Origin: Methylomonas sp. UP202
GTDB lineage: Bacteria; Pseudomonadota; Gammaproteobacteria; Methylococcales; Methylomonadaceae
Length of the DNA: 64,000 nucleotides
Assembly (NCBI RefSeq): GCF_029910655.1
Contig: NZ_CP123897.1
Coordinates: 4,329,547-4,393,546, forward strand
Direction: 5' to 3'
The notes under the pieces were generated by a model. The model was not told the DNA's origin and did no database searches. It was given only the letters and a program-made list of their open reading frames with translations. The position numbers and the translations under genes are program-made. The first letter of the stretch is position 1. Each line of letters begins with the position of its first letter. Below, one piece after another: positions 33,888-44,132 of the stretch.

Positions 33888-35735
33888 TTATTGCGTGTAT
33901 TTTTGCTGGGCCAGCGGCACGTAGTTTTCCAGCGGCAGCGAGCCCAGATTCAGACCCAACTTGGTCATTTGCAGGTTGTGGATGCGCTTGTCGACGAACA
34001 ACAAACTTTTACGGCGCATCAGGAACGTGTACGGCTGATCTTCGTAGAGTATGCGTTCCGCCTGTTGCCACAGCGGCATGCGCTTGGCTTCGTCGACGGT
34101 ACGGCGAGCTTCATCGATCAGCTTGTCCAATTCAGGATTCTGGTAACCGATGAAATTGTCGCCCTTACTGATCGCCTGCGAGCTGTGGAAGGCTTGGTAC
34201 AAGTCGGTTTCGATGCTGCTGGTCCAGCCCAAGGTGATCGCGTCGAAGTCTTTTTTATCCAGATTTTCCAGCATCACCGGCCATTCCTGCGGGAAGGGCA
34301 CCAACTTGACGCCGGCCTTGGCGTACAGGTCTTTCAGCAAGAGCACCATACGGCTGGTATCTTCGTTGGCCTGAAAATAGGTCAGTTTGAACTCGAATGC
34401 TTGGCCGGCCTGGTCTTCCAAAACGCCGTCTTTATTGCGATCTTCGTAGCCGGCTTCTTTCAACAAGGCCTTGGCCTTATCGAGATTGGCTTGATAGGGC
34501 TGCAAGGCGGCGGCGTGCTGTTTGCTGGCGTTGCCGAACGGACTGACTGCCGACTCGGCGTAACCGAGAAACACGTCCTTAATAATCCGGCCGGTATCGG
34601 TCAGGTAGGTCATGGCCTGACGTACCCGCTTGTCGGCGAAACGAGTCGGCTTACCGCCGCGTATCTGGTTCCAGCCGATATAGCTGTATCCGACGACCGG
34701 CGGCATGTATTCGAAGCTCTGGCTTTTGCCCTGAATTTGCGCATCGTTTTGGAGCTGTCGGTATTCGACCGGGCGCGCCGAGTAGGAATCGATGTCGCCG
34801 TTGCGGTAGGTGGTCAAACGGGCACTGTCGTTTTGGATAATTTTCCAGAGGATGCGGTTGTAGGCCGGCTGAACGTCGCCCCAATAGCGCTCGTTGCGCA
34901 ACAATTCGACGCTGCCCTGATCCGGGGTCCAGTTTTTCGGGTCGGCCAATCTATAAGGGCCGCTGCCGAGCAACAAGCCTTTGGATTCGTTGAATTTTTG
35001 CGGTTCCTTTAGATAAGGTTCGTAAAAATGCTTGGGCATGATGTTCATGCCGCCGGCCAGTGACAGCGCCTCGAAATAAGGCTCTTTAAACACGAACGTC
35101 ACTCGATCTTTGCCGTCGGCCTTGACTGACTGAATTTTTTCCAGATAAGCACGGTCGCGCGGAGCCTGAATCGCGTCGGTCATGATGAACGTAAATGTGA
35201 ACGCCACGTCTTCAGCGGTCAGCGGCTGGCCGTCGGAAAAAGAAACGTCGTCGCGCAAGTCAAAGCTGATCGTTAAACCATCCTCGCTAACCGTCCAGTT
35301 TTTCGCGACCAAACCTTCCCAGGCCAAGGTATCCGGATTGCGGGTGATCAGGCTTTCCTGCACGTAGCTTTGCACATTGGCGGCGTAAGCGTCGGTCGAT
35401 ATCAGCGGCGTGATGGTTTTCAGATTAGTGCCGAAGGCTTCGACGCTCCAATCGCCACGGGCGTAATCGGCCAACTTGGTTGCCGCGTAGGCGCGCTGAA
35501 AGGCTTGAGCAACCTGACTGCTTGGCGGGTTCGCCGTTTGCGCGCTCAACGCCCCGCTACCGGCCAGACCGCGCAACTCCCTCACCGCTTGCGCCTGATC
35601 TGCCAGTGCGGTTTGCATGTCGCTGAGCTTCAGCCATTGCCTATCGATTTGATACATTGCCAGCAAAATCAGTACGATAACCAAGCCAAGCAATGAGTAG
35701 AGTATCCAGTCTCTGGTAACGGAGGACGTTTGCAT
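33888..35735 (-). CDS. Extracellular solute-binding protein, family 5, membrane-anchored
   Basis: A 615-aa peptide-binding protein. Instead of a cleavable signal it starts with a short polar stretch and one hydrophobic helix (ILYSLLGLVIVLILLAMYQI), then a short coiled coil, so it may stay anchored in the inner membrane. The family 5 core is clear: 'WTVSEDGLTISFDLRDDVSF', 'DGQPLTAEDVAFTF', 'GSGPYRLADP' and 'TLGWTSSIETDLYQAFHS'. It delivers peptides or similar solutes to the permeases encoded downstream. The ligand is unknown. Confidence 0.9.
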   Translation of the reverse strand: MQTSSVTRDWILYSLLGLVIVLILLAMYQIDRQWLKLSDMQTALADQAQAVRELRGLAGSGALSAQTANPPSSQVAQAFQRAYAATKLADYARGDWSVEAFGTNLKTITPLISTDAYAANVQSYVQESLITRNPDTLAWEGLVAKNWTVSEDGLTISFDLRDDVSFSDGQPLTAEDVAFTFTFIMTDAIQAPRDRAYLEKIQSVKADGKDRVTFVFKEPYFEALSLAGGMNIMPKHFYEPYLKEPQKFNESKGLLLGSGPYRLADPKNWTPDQGSVELLRNERYWGDVQPAYNRILWKIIQNDSARLTTYRNGDIDSYSARPVEYRQLQNDAQIQGKSQSFEYMPPVVGYSYIGWNQIRGGKPTRFADKRVRQAMTYLTDTGRIIKDVFLGYAESAVSPFGNASKQHAAALQPYQANLDKAKALLKEAGYEDRNKDGVLEDQAGQAFEFKLTYFQANEDTSRMVLLLKDLYAKAGVKLVPFPQEWPVMLENLDKKDFDAITLGWTSSIETDLYQAFHSSQAISKGDNFIGYQNPELDKLIDEARRTVDEAKRMPLWQQAERILYEDQPYTFLMRRKSLLFVDKRIHNLQMTKLGLNLGSLPLENYVPLAQQKYTQ

Positions 35736-35920
35736 AGTTCCAATGATTGGCGGAGTGTAAACAAAAGTGTCGGAGACACTGATTTTGAACCGGGGCGGTT
35801 CAAACCCAATCCACCCCGGCCTGTCGGCCTATTCTTCAACGAAGTATCCGGGACTTCTCCAGTGTACCGCGCCTAGCAATTGCCGGTGGGCAACGATGGC
35901 TACCCACCGAAACTCCCCGC

Positions 35921-37111
35921 CTAAGCCAATTTGACGATCGGCACTTCCGGATTGACGTCTGCATCGTAATCCACGCCATCGACCTCGAAGCCGAATAACC
36001 GCAGAAAATCTTGCTTGTAGCCGGCAAAGTCCGTCAACTCGTTGATATTTTCGTTATCGATCCGAGACCAGAGCTCGCTGACCTCATCTTGTACTTGAGG
36101 GGCCAATTCCTTTAAGTCGGCGCGAATGCGACCTACTTCATCGAGAATCGGCTCTGCCCCATAGAGACTGTCCCGGAACAAGCCGTTGACTTGTTCGATG
36201 CAACCTTCATGGGTACCAGCTTCCTTCATGACCTTGAACAACAGCGCCAGATACAAGGGCATCATCGGAATTGCAGCGCTAGCCTGGGTGACCACGGCTT
36301 TTAATACCGACACCCTGGCATCGCCGCCTAGCGCGGCCAGCTTGTGCCGTATGTCGACAACGCGCTTGTCCAAATCCTGCTTCGCCGCGCCTATCGTACC
36401 GTCCCAATAGATGTCCTTGGTTACTTTCTCGCCAAGATAGGTGAACGCCGTGGTTTTTGCGCCGGGCGCCAGAACGTCGGCGTCAGCCAATGCGTCTATC
36501 CACATTTGCCAGTCTTCGCCGCCCATCACCGCGACGGTATTGGCGATTTCTTCGTCGGATGCCGCGGGCAGCGTGAATTCCTTGATGACCTCTTTGTCGG
36601 TATCGATACCGGTTTGCACCAAGTCCTTGCCGATGGGTTTCAGCGTCGAATTGTAGGTCACCCCGGTTTTCGGATGGGTGCGGCGCGGCGCGGCCAAACT
36701 GTAGACCACCAAATCGATTTTGCCGAAATCCTGTTTGATGGCATCGATGGCTTTTTGTTTGATGTCGTCGGAAAAGGCGTCGCCGTTGATACTTTTCGCA
36801 TACAAACCCTCGGCTTCGGCGAATTGATGAAAAGCCGCGGAATTGTACCAGCCGGGGGTGCCGGGCTTGTCGGCGGTTCCTTCGCGTTCGAAAAACACCC
36901 CTAGGGTTTTGGCGCCGGCACCGAATGCCGCGACGATACGCGATGCCAAACCGTATCCTGTGGATGCGCCTAAAATCAGTACGTTTTTGGGGCCGCCCGC
37001 TATCGCTCCGCCGCTTTTAACGTAGTCGATTTGCTGTTTGACGTTGGCGGCGCAGCCGACCGGATGGGTGGTGACACACATAAAACCGCGAACGCGAGGT
37101 TTGATAATCAT
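35921..37111 (-). CDS. fabV: Enoyl-[acyl-carrier-protein] reductase FabV
   Basis: A 396-aa, NADH-dependent, triclosan-resistant type enoyl reductase of the last step of the fatty acid elongation cycle. It starts [20 protein letters not shown] (ATG at 37111, AAGGAG 5 nt upstream). The nucleotide site is '[16 protein letters not shown]'. The Y-x8-K catalytic pair is in '[16 protein letters not shown]', and '[13 protein letters not shown]' is typical. The C-terminus has the FAD-binding-like tail of the family. It is a single-gene unit; no fabI was seen here. Confidence 0.95.
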   Translation of the reverse strand: MIIKPRVRGFMCVTTHPVGCAANVKQQIDYVKSGGAIAGGPKNVLILGASTGYGLASRIVAAFGAGAKTLGVFFEREGTADKPGTPGWYNSAAFHQFAEAEGLYAKSINGDAFSDDIKQKAIDAIKQDFGKIDLVVYSLAAPRRTHPKTGVTYNSTLKPIGKDLVQTGIDTDKEVIKEFTLPAASDEEIANTVAVMGGEDWQMWIDALADADVLAPGAKTTAFTYLGEKVTKDIYWDGTIGAAKQDLDKRVVDIRHKLAALGGDARVSVLKAVVTQASAAIPMMPLYLALLFKVMKEAGTHEGCIEQVNGLFRDSLYGAEPILDEVGRIRADLKELAPQVQDEVSELWSRIDNENINELTDFAGYKQDFLRLFGFEVDGVDYDADVNPEVPIVKLA

Positions 37112-37584
37112 GTAGCTCCTTAAAATCAAGCCGTTAAAGAAAGGACAGAGTTGCGTGGCAACGGTCCGGTTGTTAATTTTTAAGGTAACTAATCAGCGAA
37201 TCGCATCACCTTGCAAATCGCCGATCGCCCCCTTTTGATCGAGGTAGTCGAGGCGAATTCACGAAAAAAGCCTCAATCTCGCCCCACTCAACCCTCTCCG
37301 AGCGGAGAGGAGTCCCTGCGTGTCACGCTGAGTAGTTACTTCTAAAGTTTATCGCAAGCCTAGCTCGAACAGAACAACTATCTCGAATCCCGACGATACC
37401 GGAATCTCATCCCCGATAATCGCTGACAAACACAGAGGTAACCGGATACCGCACGCAGACTTGTCAGTTCCATGATCGCCGCCCGGTAACTCAATGTGCG
37501 GAAGAGATGAACCTGACGGCAACGTGTGCCCACGCCCATAAAAAAAGGGAGCCTAAGCTCCCTTTTCATAGTCATCACGATAGC
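37112..37584. other. Intergenic region between fabV and ppiD
   Basis: No gene is supported. It holds a perfect 8-bp hairpin CCTCTCCG/CGGAGAGG near 37292-37310 and the ppiD terminator at 37541-37562. The rest shows no recognised pattern. Confidence 0.55.
37541..37562 (-). terminator. Terminator of ppiD
   Basis: On the minus strand GGGAGC pairs with GCTCCC across a 4-nt loop and is followed by a run of T. It lies 22 nt past the ppiD stop. Confidence 0.88.
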
Positions 37585-39450
37585 TTATTGCTTTGGCGAG
37601 TGGATCTCGATATCCGCCTTGGCTTGCAATGCATTCAACACCGATTCGAACTGAGCCTTGCCGAACGCGCCCGCCATATTCTTGGCAATCACGGCTTGTT
37701 TGTATTTATCCGCATCGGTCATTTTGCCTTCGTTGACTTGATTGATGCTAACAATTAATTTGGCACCGCTCTCGTCGTCGATAATCGTCACGCTAGGCTG
37801 ACCGGACTTGGGCTTGGCCGCCTTGAAGACAGCCTGATTGACCGGCATCGCCAGATCGCCGCCGATCCGGGTCAAGCCATTGACTTTTTTGGCCTGCAAA
37901 TGCCGGGCATCCGCAATTTGCGTCAAGCTCTTTCCACCCGCCAGCTCCTGACGGATCTGCTCGGCCAACGCAGCCTGTTGCTGTTTGGCGCGATCACGCT
38001 GGATCGCGGCGGCAACCTCAGCCTTCACCTGCTGCAGTTCCTTGACCGACGCAGGCTGATGACTGGCCATCCGCAACACGACGAGTTTGTCACCACCAAC
38101 TTCAATAGGCTCGCTATTGCTACCTTTTAACACGTCTTCGGAAAATGCAACGGCGCGAACTTTCTCTTCCGCGGCGATACCGACACCGTTGGCACGGGTA
38201 AACACTCCGGATTTCTGCGGTTGCACGCCCAGTAGGTCGGCGGCGGCGGCAAGGCTGTCCGGATTCTCGTAACTGACTTCGGCCAGTTTCTCGGCCAGTT
38301 CGTTGAATTTAGTCTCCGCCTGCGCTTTTTGGTAAGCCTTGGCGACATCGGCCTTGACTTGCTCGTAAGTTTTAATTTCGCCTGGCACCAATTCGGTCGC
38401 CTTGATCAGATGATAGCCGAACGAGGTCCTGACCGGCTCGGATACTTGACCGACCTGCAACGCCAATGCCGCTTCCTCGAAGGGCTTTTCCATGACGCCT
38501 GGCGCAATCAGCCCCAAGTCGCCGCCCTTTTTAGCGCTCAACTTGTCGTCGGACATTTCGGCGGCAACCGCGGCGAAATCCTTGGATTGCAACGCGGCTT
38601 GGGCTTGCCGAGCTTTTTGCAGCGCGGCTTGGTCGGTCTGCTCCTTACCAACCGCAAACAGTATGTGGCTGATTTTTCGGCGTTCCTTTGTGGTGTACTG
38701 AGCTTTTTGCTCTTCGTAATAAGCCTTCAGCTGGTCTTCGGTCGGCTTAATCTCGCCGGCCAATTTATCCAAGGACAGTTCCACATAGTCTATCGAGGTC
38801 TGCTCTTCAGTCTGATAGGCATCTTGATGCTGTTGATAATAGGCGCTGATGTCTTCTTCGCTGGGTTGCTCGGTAGACTTGACCAAGGGTAGGGTCAAAT
38901 ATTCAATATCGCGGGTTTGATTTTGCAATTTAAAGAAGTTGTCGATTTCGGCCTGCGTCACGAAACTGGTATCGACAACAGCCCGTTGAAATTGCTCCAT
39001 CACCAAAGCCTTCTTGATTCGATTCACGAACTCGGCGGACGACATGCCTTGCGAGCCCAATAAGGTTTGATATTGAGCCTTATCGAACTTGCCGTCTTTT
39101 TGGAAATACTCCAAACCTTGGATAAATTCGCGGGCGGTTTCGTCGCTGACCAGCAGCTTTTCGTCCTGCACATATTGCAGTAAAACTTCGTCGCGAATCA
39201 GTTTTTGTAGGGCCTGTTTTTTTAGGGTCTCTTCGTCGAACTTCATTCCCGCCAGATTCTGCGCGAATTGCTGATAGGCTTGCTGAACATCGCGCTGATA
39301 GAAGTCTTTATCGCCTACCGATACGACCGGAATTTCCTTACCGCCGCCGAGATAGTTTTGGATACCCCACAAACCGAAGAGCACGCATATCAAGATCAAT
39401 ATGATCGATGCAAAGATACCTTGCACCTTTTCTCTTATTTCTAAAAGCAT
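37585..39450 (-). CDS. ppiD: Periplasmic folding chaperone PpiD
   Basis: A 621-aa membrane-anchored chaperone of the SurA/parvulin group. The start is the ATG at 39450: MLLEIREKVQGIFASIILIL begins the single N-terminal membrane helix; 15 further upstream codons are open but unlikely. SurA-N-like helices follow ('RDVQQAYQQFAQNLAGM'), then a parvulin domain ('RRKISHILFAVGKEQTD', 'KKGGDLGLIAPGVMEKPFEE', 'FGYHLIKATE') near residues 265-360, and a long C-terminal domain. It helps proteins leaving the Sec translocon to fold. The position after hupB matches other gammaproteobacteria. Confidence 0.95.
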   Translation of the reverse strand: MLLEIREKVQGIFASIILILICVLFGLWGIQNYLGGGKEIPVVSVGDKDFYQRDVQQAYQQFAQNLAGMKFDEETLKKQALQKLIRDEVLLQYVQDEKLLVSDETAREFIQGLEYFQKDGKFDKAQYQTLLGSQGMSSAEFVNRIKKALVMEQFQRAVVDTSFVTQAEIDNFFKLQNQTRDIEYLTLPLVKSTEQPSEEDISAYYQQHQDAYQTEEQTSIDYVELSLDKLAGEIKPTEDQLKAYYEEQKAQYTTKERRKISHILFAVGKEQTDQAALQKARQAQAALQSKDFAAVAAEMSDDKLSAKKGGDLGLIAPGVMEKPFEEAALALQVGQVSEPVRTSFGYHLIKATELVPGEIKTYEQVKADVAKAYQKAQAETKFNELAEKLAEVSYENPDSLAAAADLLGVQPQKSGVFTRANGVGIAAEEKVRAVAFSEDVLKGSNSEPIEVGGDKLVVLRMASHQPASVKELQQVKAEVAAAIQRDRAKQQQAALAEQIRQELAGGKSLTQIADARHLQAKKVNGLTRIGGDLAMPVNQAVFKAAKPKSGQPSVTIIDDESGAKLIVSINQVNEGKMTDADKYKQAVIAKNMAGAFGKAQFESVLNALQAKADIEIHSPKQ

Positions 39451-39505
39451 AAACGCTGTCCTTAAAACAGAATGACACCTGAGCGTTTCAGGCAAAATTT
39501 AACAC

Positions 39506-39543
39506 GCAAAAAAAAACCTCGGACCGTACAACGGCCCGAGGTT
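39506..39543 (-). terminator. Terminator after the tRNA pair
   Basis: On the minus strand a 13-bp stem (one mismatch; arms 39515-39527 and 39531-39543) with a 3-nt loop is followed by eight or more T. It begins 8 nt past the tRNA-Asp 3' end, so it closes the hupB-tRNA transcript. Confidence 0.92.
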
Positions 39544-39550
39544 TCTGTTT

Positions 39551-39627
39551 TGGCGGAGCGGACGGGGCTCGAACCCGCGACCCCCGGCGTGACAGGCCGG
39601 TATTCTGACCAACTGAACTACCGCTCC
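39551..39627 (-). tRNA. tRNA-Asp (GTC)
   Basis: A 77-nt cloverleaf with encoded CCA. Acceptor arms are GGAGCGG and CCGCTCC; the anticodon arm reads CCTGTCACGC with anticodon GTC; the T arm is GCGGGTTCGAGCCCCGT. It is 6 nt downstream of tRNA-Val. Confidence 0.97.
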
Positions 39628-39633
39628 AAAGTC

Positions 39634-39709
39634 TGGTGGGTGCTGAGGGGTTCGAACCCCCGACCCTCGCCTTGTAAGGGCGACGCTCTCCCAGCTGAGC
39701 TAAGCACCC
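39634..39709 (-). tRNA. tRNA-Val (TAC)
   Basis: A 76-nt cloverleaf with encoded CCA. Acceptor arms are GGGTGCT and AGCACCC; the anticodon loop CTTACAA gives TAC; the T arm is GGGGGTTCGAACCCC. It starts 13 nt after the hupB stop codon. Confidence 0.97.
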
Positions 39710-39722
39710 GACTAAAGAGCGA

Positions 39723-39995
39723 CTAGTTTACAGCATCTTTTAAAGATTTGCCAGCCTTAAATGAAGGAATTTTTGCGGCCTTGATGGTGATCTCTTCGCC
39801 GGTTTGTGGATTGCGGCCTTTACGTTCCGCTCTTTCTTTAACTTCGAATGTACCAAAGCCAACCAGTGCGACGGCTTCGCCTTTTTTCAGCGAATCTTCG
39901 ACGGCTTTGATAAATCCATCCAATGCGCGACCGGCATCGGCTTTTGTCAATTGGGACGCACTGGCGATTGCATCGATAAGTTCCGATTTATTCAT
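39723..39995 (-). CDS. hupB: DNA-binding protein HU-beta
   Basis: A 90-aa nucleoid protein, [20 protein letters not shown]..., with the DNA-binding arm '[16 protein letters not shown]' that contains the intercalating proline of HU/IHF. The length is exactly standard. A strong sigma-70 promoter lies about 110 nt upstream. The two tRNA genes follow within 13 nt with no terminator between, so the tRNAs are likely cut from the hupB transcript. Confidence 0.97.
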   Translation of the reverse strand: MNKSELIDAIASASQLTKADAGRALDGFIKAVEDSLKKGEAVALVGFGTFEVKERAERKGRNPQTGEEITIKAAKIPSFKAGKSLKDAVN

Positions 39996-40081
39996 TTATT
40001 TCCCCTTAGGATGTCGTTTTATTAATTATTGCTCTGCAAACAAGCGGTTTGTGCCAACCGGCTATCCACCAACCCGATGAC

Positions 40082-40138
40082 GGTCTCTCTGGTGTAGAGA
40101 GGCCGCCATTTATATCAACCGCCCACAAGCCGTGTCAA
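40082..40138 (-). promoter_or_regulatory. Sigma-70 promoter and leader hairpin of hupB
   Basis: On the minus strand TTGACA (40133-40138) and TATAAA (40109-40114) are 18 nt apart. Just downstream, a hairpin with CTCTCT/AGAGAG arms (40082-40104) lies at or near the 5' end of the transcript, leaving a leader of about 105 nt before the start codon. Confidence 0.75.
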
Positions 40139-40183
40139 GCGTTGCAGTCCTTGATTTACAAGGTTTCCCGCTTGGTCGAGCCG

Positions 40184-42595
40184 TCAGTGGGCAACGACGC
40201 CCGGCTTGATCGGGTCAACTTTACCGCTCGGAGATTCGGCAATCTCCGCCACCGGAGAAATCGGGGTCGGCAGATGCTGCAAGGCCAAGCCGAGAACCTC
40301 GTCTATCCAGCGTACGCACTTGATGGTCAGATTGCGTTTGATGTTCTCCGGAATCTCTGTGAGGTCTTTTTCGTTCTCAGCCGGAATAACCACCGTCGTA
40401 ATGCCGCCACGATGCGCCGCCAACAATTTTTCCTTCAATCCCCCGATCGGCAACACCTCGCCACGTAACGTAATTTCTCCCGTCATCGCCACGTCGGCGC
40501 GTACCGGAATTTTCGTCAAAGCCGAAATAATCGCGGTGCACATGCCAATACCCGCACTGGGGCCGTCTTTCGGGGTCGCGCCTTCCGGGACGTGGATATG
40601 AATGTCGGTTTTTTGAAAAATGTCGCTATCGATACCGAGGATATCCGCGCGGCTACGCACCACCGTCACCGCCGCCTCTATCGACTCTTTCATGACGTCG
40701 CCCAACTTGCCGGTCGCCAGTTGCTTACCCTTACCCGGCATAACCGCGGTTTCGATGGTCAACAACTCACCCCCGACTTCAGTCCAAGCCAAACCGGTGA
40801 CCTGACCCACCTGATCGTTATCCTCGGCCATCCCATAGCTAAAGCGCCGAACGCCCAAGTACTTATCCAAGTTCTTGTCATTGACGACGATTTTCGACTT
40901 CCTGGGCTTGAGCAAAAGATCCTTGACGACTTTGCGACAAATTTTGGAAATCTCGCGCTCCAAACTGCGCACGCCAGCCTCGCGGGTATAGTAGCGAATG
41001 ATGTCCTTGACGGCAGATTCGGAAATTTGAATCTCGGATTCAGCCAACCCGTTATTCTTGATTTGCTTGGGCGCTAGGAATCTGAGGGCGATGTTAATTT
41101 TTTCATCCTCGGTATAGCCGGACAAGCGGATGATTTCCATCCTATCCATCAACGGCGCCGGGATATTCATCGTGTTCGCGGTGGCGACGAACATAACGTC
41201 GGACAGGTCGAAATCGACCTCCAGATAATGATCTGAAAAGGTATGATTTTGTTCCGGGTCCAGAACCTCCAACAATGCCGACGCCGGATCGCCACGAAAA
41301 TCCATAGCCATTTTATCGATTTCGTCCAGCAGAAACATCGGATTGCGAGTTTTGATCTTAGACAGATTTTGCAAAATCTTGCCAGGCATCGAACCGATAT
41401 ACGTGCGGCGATGACCGCGAATCTCGGCCTCGTCCCGCACGCCGCCCAACGCCATTCTCACGTATTTACGGTTGGTGGCACGCGCAATCGACTGTCCCAG
41501 AGAAGTCTTGCCGACACCCGGAGGGCCGACTAGGCACAGGATAGGCCCTTTTAATTGCTTAACGCGCTGCTGAACGGCCAAGTATTCGAGGATGCGCTCC
41601 TTGACCTTTTCCAAACCGTAGTGCTCTGCTTCCAGAACCTCTTCCGCCACCTTCAAATCGTGCCTCACCTTGGTTTTCTTTTTCCAAGGTACATTGACCA
41701 TCCAGTCGATGTAGTTTCGCACCACGGTCGCTTCCGCCGACATTGGCGACATCATTTTCAGCTTATTGAGTTCCGCGGTCGCTTTGGTTTTCGCCTCGGC
41801 GGTCATCCCCGCCGCCGCAATTTTCTTCTCCAGTTCCTCGATTTCGTTGCTGGCTTCATCCATTTCGCCGAGTTCTTTCTGAATCGCCTTCATCTGCTCA
41901 TTCAGGTAATACTCTCGCTGATTTTTCTCCATCTGCTTCTTAACCCGGCCACGAATCTTTTTCTCCATTTCCAGAATATCGACCTCGCCTTCCATCAAGG
42001 TCATCAGATTTTCCAGACGCGCGGCGACATCGACCAACTCCAGCATGGCTTGTTTTTCATCGACCTTCAGCGCCATATGCGCCGCCATCGTGTCGGCTAA
42101 GCGACTGGGGTCATCGATGCCGGCCAAGGAATTCAAAACTTCGGGCGGAATCTTATTGTTCAGCTTGACATACTGATCGAAGGAGTTGATCGCGGTTCGC
42201 TGCAACACATCCAATTCCTGCTCGGAAACATTGATTTCGTCTTCCAATTCGACGACGCGAGCCGCGCAATAATTTTCGACTTCTTGATATTGAATGACCG
42301 AGCAACGTTGATTGCCTTCCACCAACACCTTGACAGTCCCATCCGGCAGTTTGAGCAACTGCAGAATGTTGGCCAGGGTACCGACCTTATACAAGTCGTC
42401 AAAGCCAGGGGCGTCTACATCCGCTTGCTTCTGTGCCACCAGCAAGACTTGCTTGTCTTGTTTGATCGCCGCATCGAGAGCATCTATCGACATTCCTCTG
42501 CCGACAAACAGCGGTATGACCATGTGCGGGTAAACTACCACGTCTCTGAGCGGCAGTACGGGAATTAATTCGTCTGTGGATTTTGAATGGGTCAT
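40184..42595 (-). CDS. lon: ATP-dependent protease Lon
   Basis: An 803-aa protease with the start ATG at 42595 ([25 protein letters not shown] upstream); the open frame continues upstream without a site. Domains: substrate-binding LON-N (1-200), a coiled coil rich in E and K, AAA+ with Walker A '[13 protein letters not shown]' and Walker B '[10 protein letters not shown]', and the C-terminal peptidase with catalytic Ser in '[11 protein letters not shown]' and a Lys in the later '[14 protein letters not shown]'. It removes damaged and regulatory proteins. It sits between clpX and hupB, the conserved order, behind its own terminator-separated promoter. Confidence 0.97.
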   Translation of the reverse strand: MTHSKSTDELIPVLPLRDVVVYPHMVIPLFVGRGMSIDALDAAIKQDKQVLLVAQKQADVDAPGFDDLYKVGTLANILQLLKLPDGTVKVLVEGNQRCSVIQYQEVENYCAARVVELEDEINVSEQELDVLQRTAINSFDQYVKLNNKIPPEVLNSLAGIDDPSRLADTMAAHMALKVDEKQAMLELVDVAARLENLMTLMEGEVDILEMEKKIRGRVKKQMEKNQREYYLNEQMKAIQKELGEMDEASNEIEELEKKIAAAGMTAEAKTKATAELNKLKMMSPMSAEATVVRNYIDWMVNVPWKKKTKVRHDLKVAEEVLEAEHYGLEKVKERILEYLAVQQRVKQLKGPILCLVGPPGVGKTSLGQSIARATNRKYVRMALGGVRDEAEIRGHRRTYIGSMPGKILQNLSKIKTRNPMFLLDEIDKMAMDFRGDPASALLEVLDPEQNHTFSDHYLEVDFDLSDVMFVATANTMNIPAPLMDRMEIIRLSGYTEDEKINIALRFLAPKQIKNNGLAESEIQISESAVKDIIRYYTREAGVRSLEREISKICRKVVKDLLLKPRKSKIVVNDKNLDKYLGVRRFSYGMAEDNDQVGQVTGLAWTEVGGELLTIETAVMPGKGKQLATGKLGDVMKESIEAAVTVVRSRADILGIDSDIFQKTDIHIHVPEGATPKDGPSAGIGMCTAIISALTKIPVRADVAMTGEITLRGEVLPIGGLKEKLLAAHRGGITTVVIPAENEKDLTEIPENIKRNLTIKCVRWIDEVLGLALQHLPTPISPVAEIAESPSGKVDPIKPGVVAH

Positions 42596-42680
42596 TGGCT
42601 TAGCCCTCTTGAGCAACTGAAAACTGACTGTAATCCTATATGAGGTTGATGTTTCAGAAAACAAGTATTTCCGGCGAAAC

Positions 42681-42716
42681 AAAAAAAAGAGGCGCTTATC
42701 CGAAGATAAACGCCTC
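42681..42716 (-). terminator. Terminator of clpX (UUCG loop)
   Basis: On the minus strand a 12-bp stem (one mismatch), GAGGCGTTTATC with GATAAGCGCCTC, closes on the very stable loop TTCG and is followed by eight T. Confidence 0.93.
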
Positions 42717-42758
42717 TTTTCGCCGCAGATCGGGCTTAAAAGAGCAAAAATTGAACCA

Positions 42759-44036
42759 TCATATATCGGAGGCGGCCATTTTCTGCTCGGTCTCGTACAC
42801 CAAAATCGGCTCGGACTTGCCAAGTATCACCGTTTCGTCAATAACGACCTTGGCGATTTTTTCGTTGGAAGGCAATTCGTACATCGTGTCCAGCAGCACG
42901 TTTTCGACGATGGTTCGAAGACCGCGGGCGCCGGTCTTGCGCTCCATGGATTTGCGGGCAATCGCCGACAACGAATCGTCGCGGAACTCCAATTCGGCAC
43001 CTTCCATTTCGAACAAGTGCTTATATTGCTTGATCAACGCATTTTTCGGCTGAGTCAGAATTTGAATTAATGCATCCTCATCCAACTCATCCAACGTAGC
43101 GATCACGGGCAAGCGTCCAACGAACTCCGGAATCAAACCATACCGGATCAGGTCCTCGGCACGCACGTCCGCGAAGATCTCGCCAACATTGCGTTTGTCG
43201 TCCTTGGTTTTAACGTCGGCGGAAAAGCCAATGCCACCTTTTTCGGTACGGTGTTTAATCACTTTGTCCAAACCTGCAAACGCGCCACCGACTATGAACA
43301 ATATGTTCGCGGTGTTGACCTGCAGAAAATCCTGCTGGGGGTGCTTGCGGCCGCCTTGCGGAGGCACAGAAGCCACGGTGCCTTCGATCAACTTCAACAG
43401 CGCTTGCTGCACGCCCTCGCCGGACACGTCGCGCGTAATCGAAGGATTATCCGATTTGCGGGAAATCTTGTCGATTTCGTCGATATAAACGATACCGGTC
43501 TCCGCCTTTTCGACGTCGTAATCGCATTTTTGCAATATTTTGAGGATGATATTCTCGACATCCTCGCCGACATAACCGGCTTCGGTCAGCGTCGTGGCGT
43601 CCGCGATCGTGAACGGAACATCCAGCAATCTGGCCAGCGTTTCGGCCAACAGCGTCTTACCTGAACCGGTTGGACCGATCAGCAAAATGTTACTCTTCGC
43701 CAATTCGACATCCGATTTTTTGCTATTGCTACGCAAGCGTTTGTAGTGGTTGTAGACGGCAACGGCTAGGATTTTTTTAGCCTTGTCCTGACCGATCACA
43801 TAGTTATCGAGTTCCGCCTTGATTTCTTTCGGCTTGGGCAGGGCCGCGGACGATCCGGACGACAGTTGGTCTTCCATCAATTCGTCGCGAATAATTTCGT
43901 TACATAATTCAACGCATTCGTCGCAGACGTAGACGGATGGGCCGGCGATTAGCTTCCTGACTTCGTTTTGACTCTTACCGCAAAAAGAACAGTAAAGCAG
44001 CTTCTCGTCGTCTTTACCTTTTTTGTCTCTACTCAT
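42759..44036 (-). CDS. clpX: ClpXP protease ATPase subunit ClpX
   Basis: A 425-aa unfoldase. The N-terminal zinc-binding domain has four Cys: '[13 protein letters not shown]' and '[13 protein letters not shown]'. The AAA+ core has Walker A '[15 protein letters not shown]', Walker B '[10 protein letters not shown]', the pore loop 'GYVGEDVE', the sensor arginine region '[13 protein letters not shown]' and the ClpP-contact IGF-type loop region near residue 265 ('GGIGFSAD'). It feeds substrates to ClpP, encoded just upstream. Confidence 0.97.
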   Translation of the reverse strand: MSRDKKGKDDEKLLYCSFCGKSQNEVRKLIAGPSVYVCDECVELCNEIIRDELMEDQLSSGSSAALPKPKEIKAELDNYVIGQDKAKKILAVAVYNHYKRLRSNSKKSDVELAKSNILLIGPTGSGKTLLAETLARLLDVPFTIADATTLTEAGYVGEDVENIILKILQKCDYDVEKAETGIVYIDEIDKISRKSDNPSITRDVSGEGVQQALLKLIEGTVASVPPQGGRKHPQQDFLQVNTANILFIVGGAFAGLDKVIKHRTEKGGIGFSADVKTKDDKRNVGEIFADVRAEDLIRYGLIPEFVGRLPVIATLDELDEDALIQILTQPKNALIKQYKHLFEMEGAELEFRDDSLSAIARKSMERKTGARGLRTIVENVLLDTMYELPSNEKIAKVVIDETVILGKSEPILVYETEQKMAASDI

Positions 44037-44087
44037 GGACCAACTCCATCCAAACAGATCGCTTCATCGTTTCGATGAACAATTAAA

Positions 44088-44130
44088 CAAAACCAAGCAA
44101 GGCGCGGCACCTATCAGCGCCGCGCCTTGC
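44088..44130 (-). terminator. Hairpin between clpP and clpX
   Basis: Perfect 11-bp arms (44097-44107 and 44120-44130) around a 12-nt loop, then TTGGTTTTGTTT on the minus strand. It starts 3 nt past the clpP stop. It may reduce read-through into clpX rather than stop it fully. Confidence 0.65.
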
Positions 44131-44132
44131 TA

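Noticed and set aside
33411-35012. A 533-codon open frame opposite the peptide-binding protein gene
   Set aside because: It is the mirror of a high-GC coding strand; the minus-strand gene shows all family 5 motifs, and the plus-strand translation shows none.
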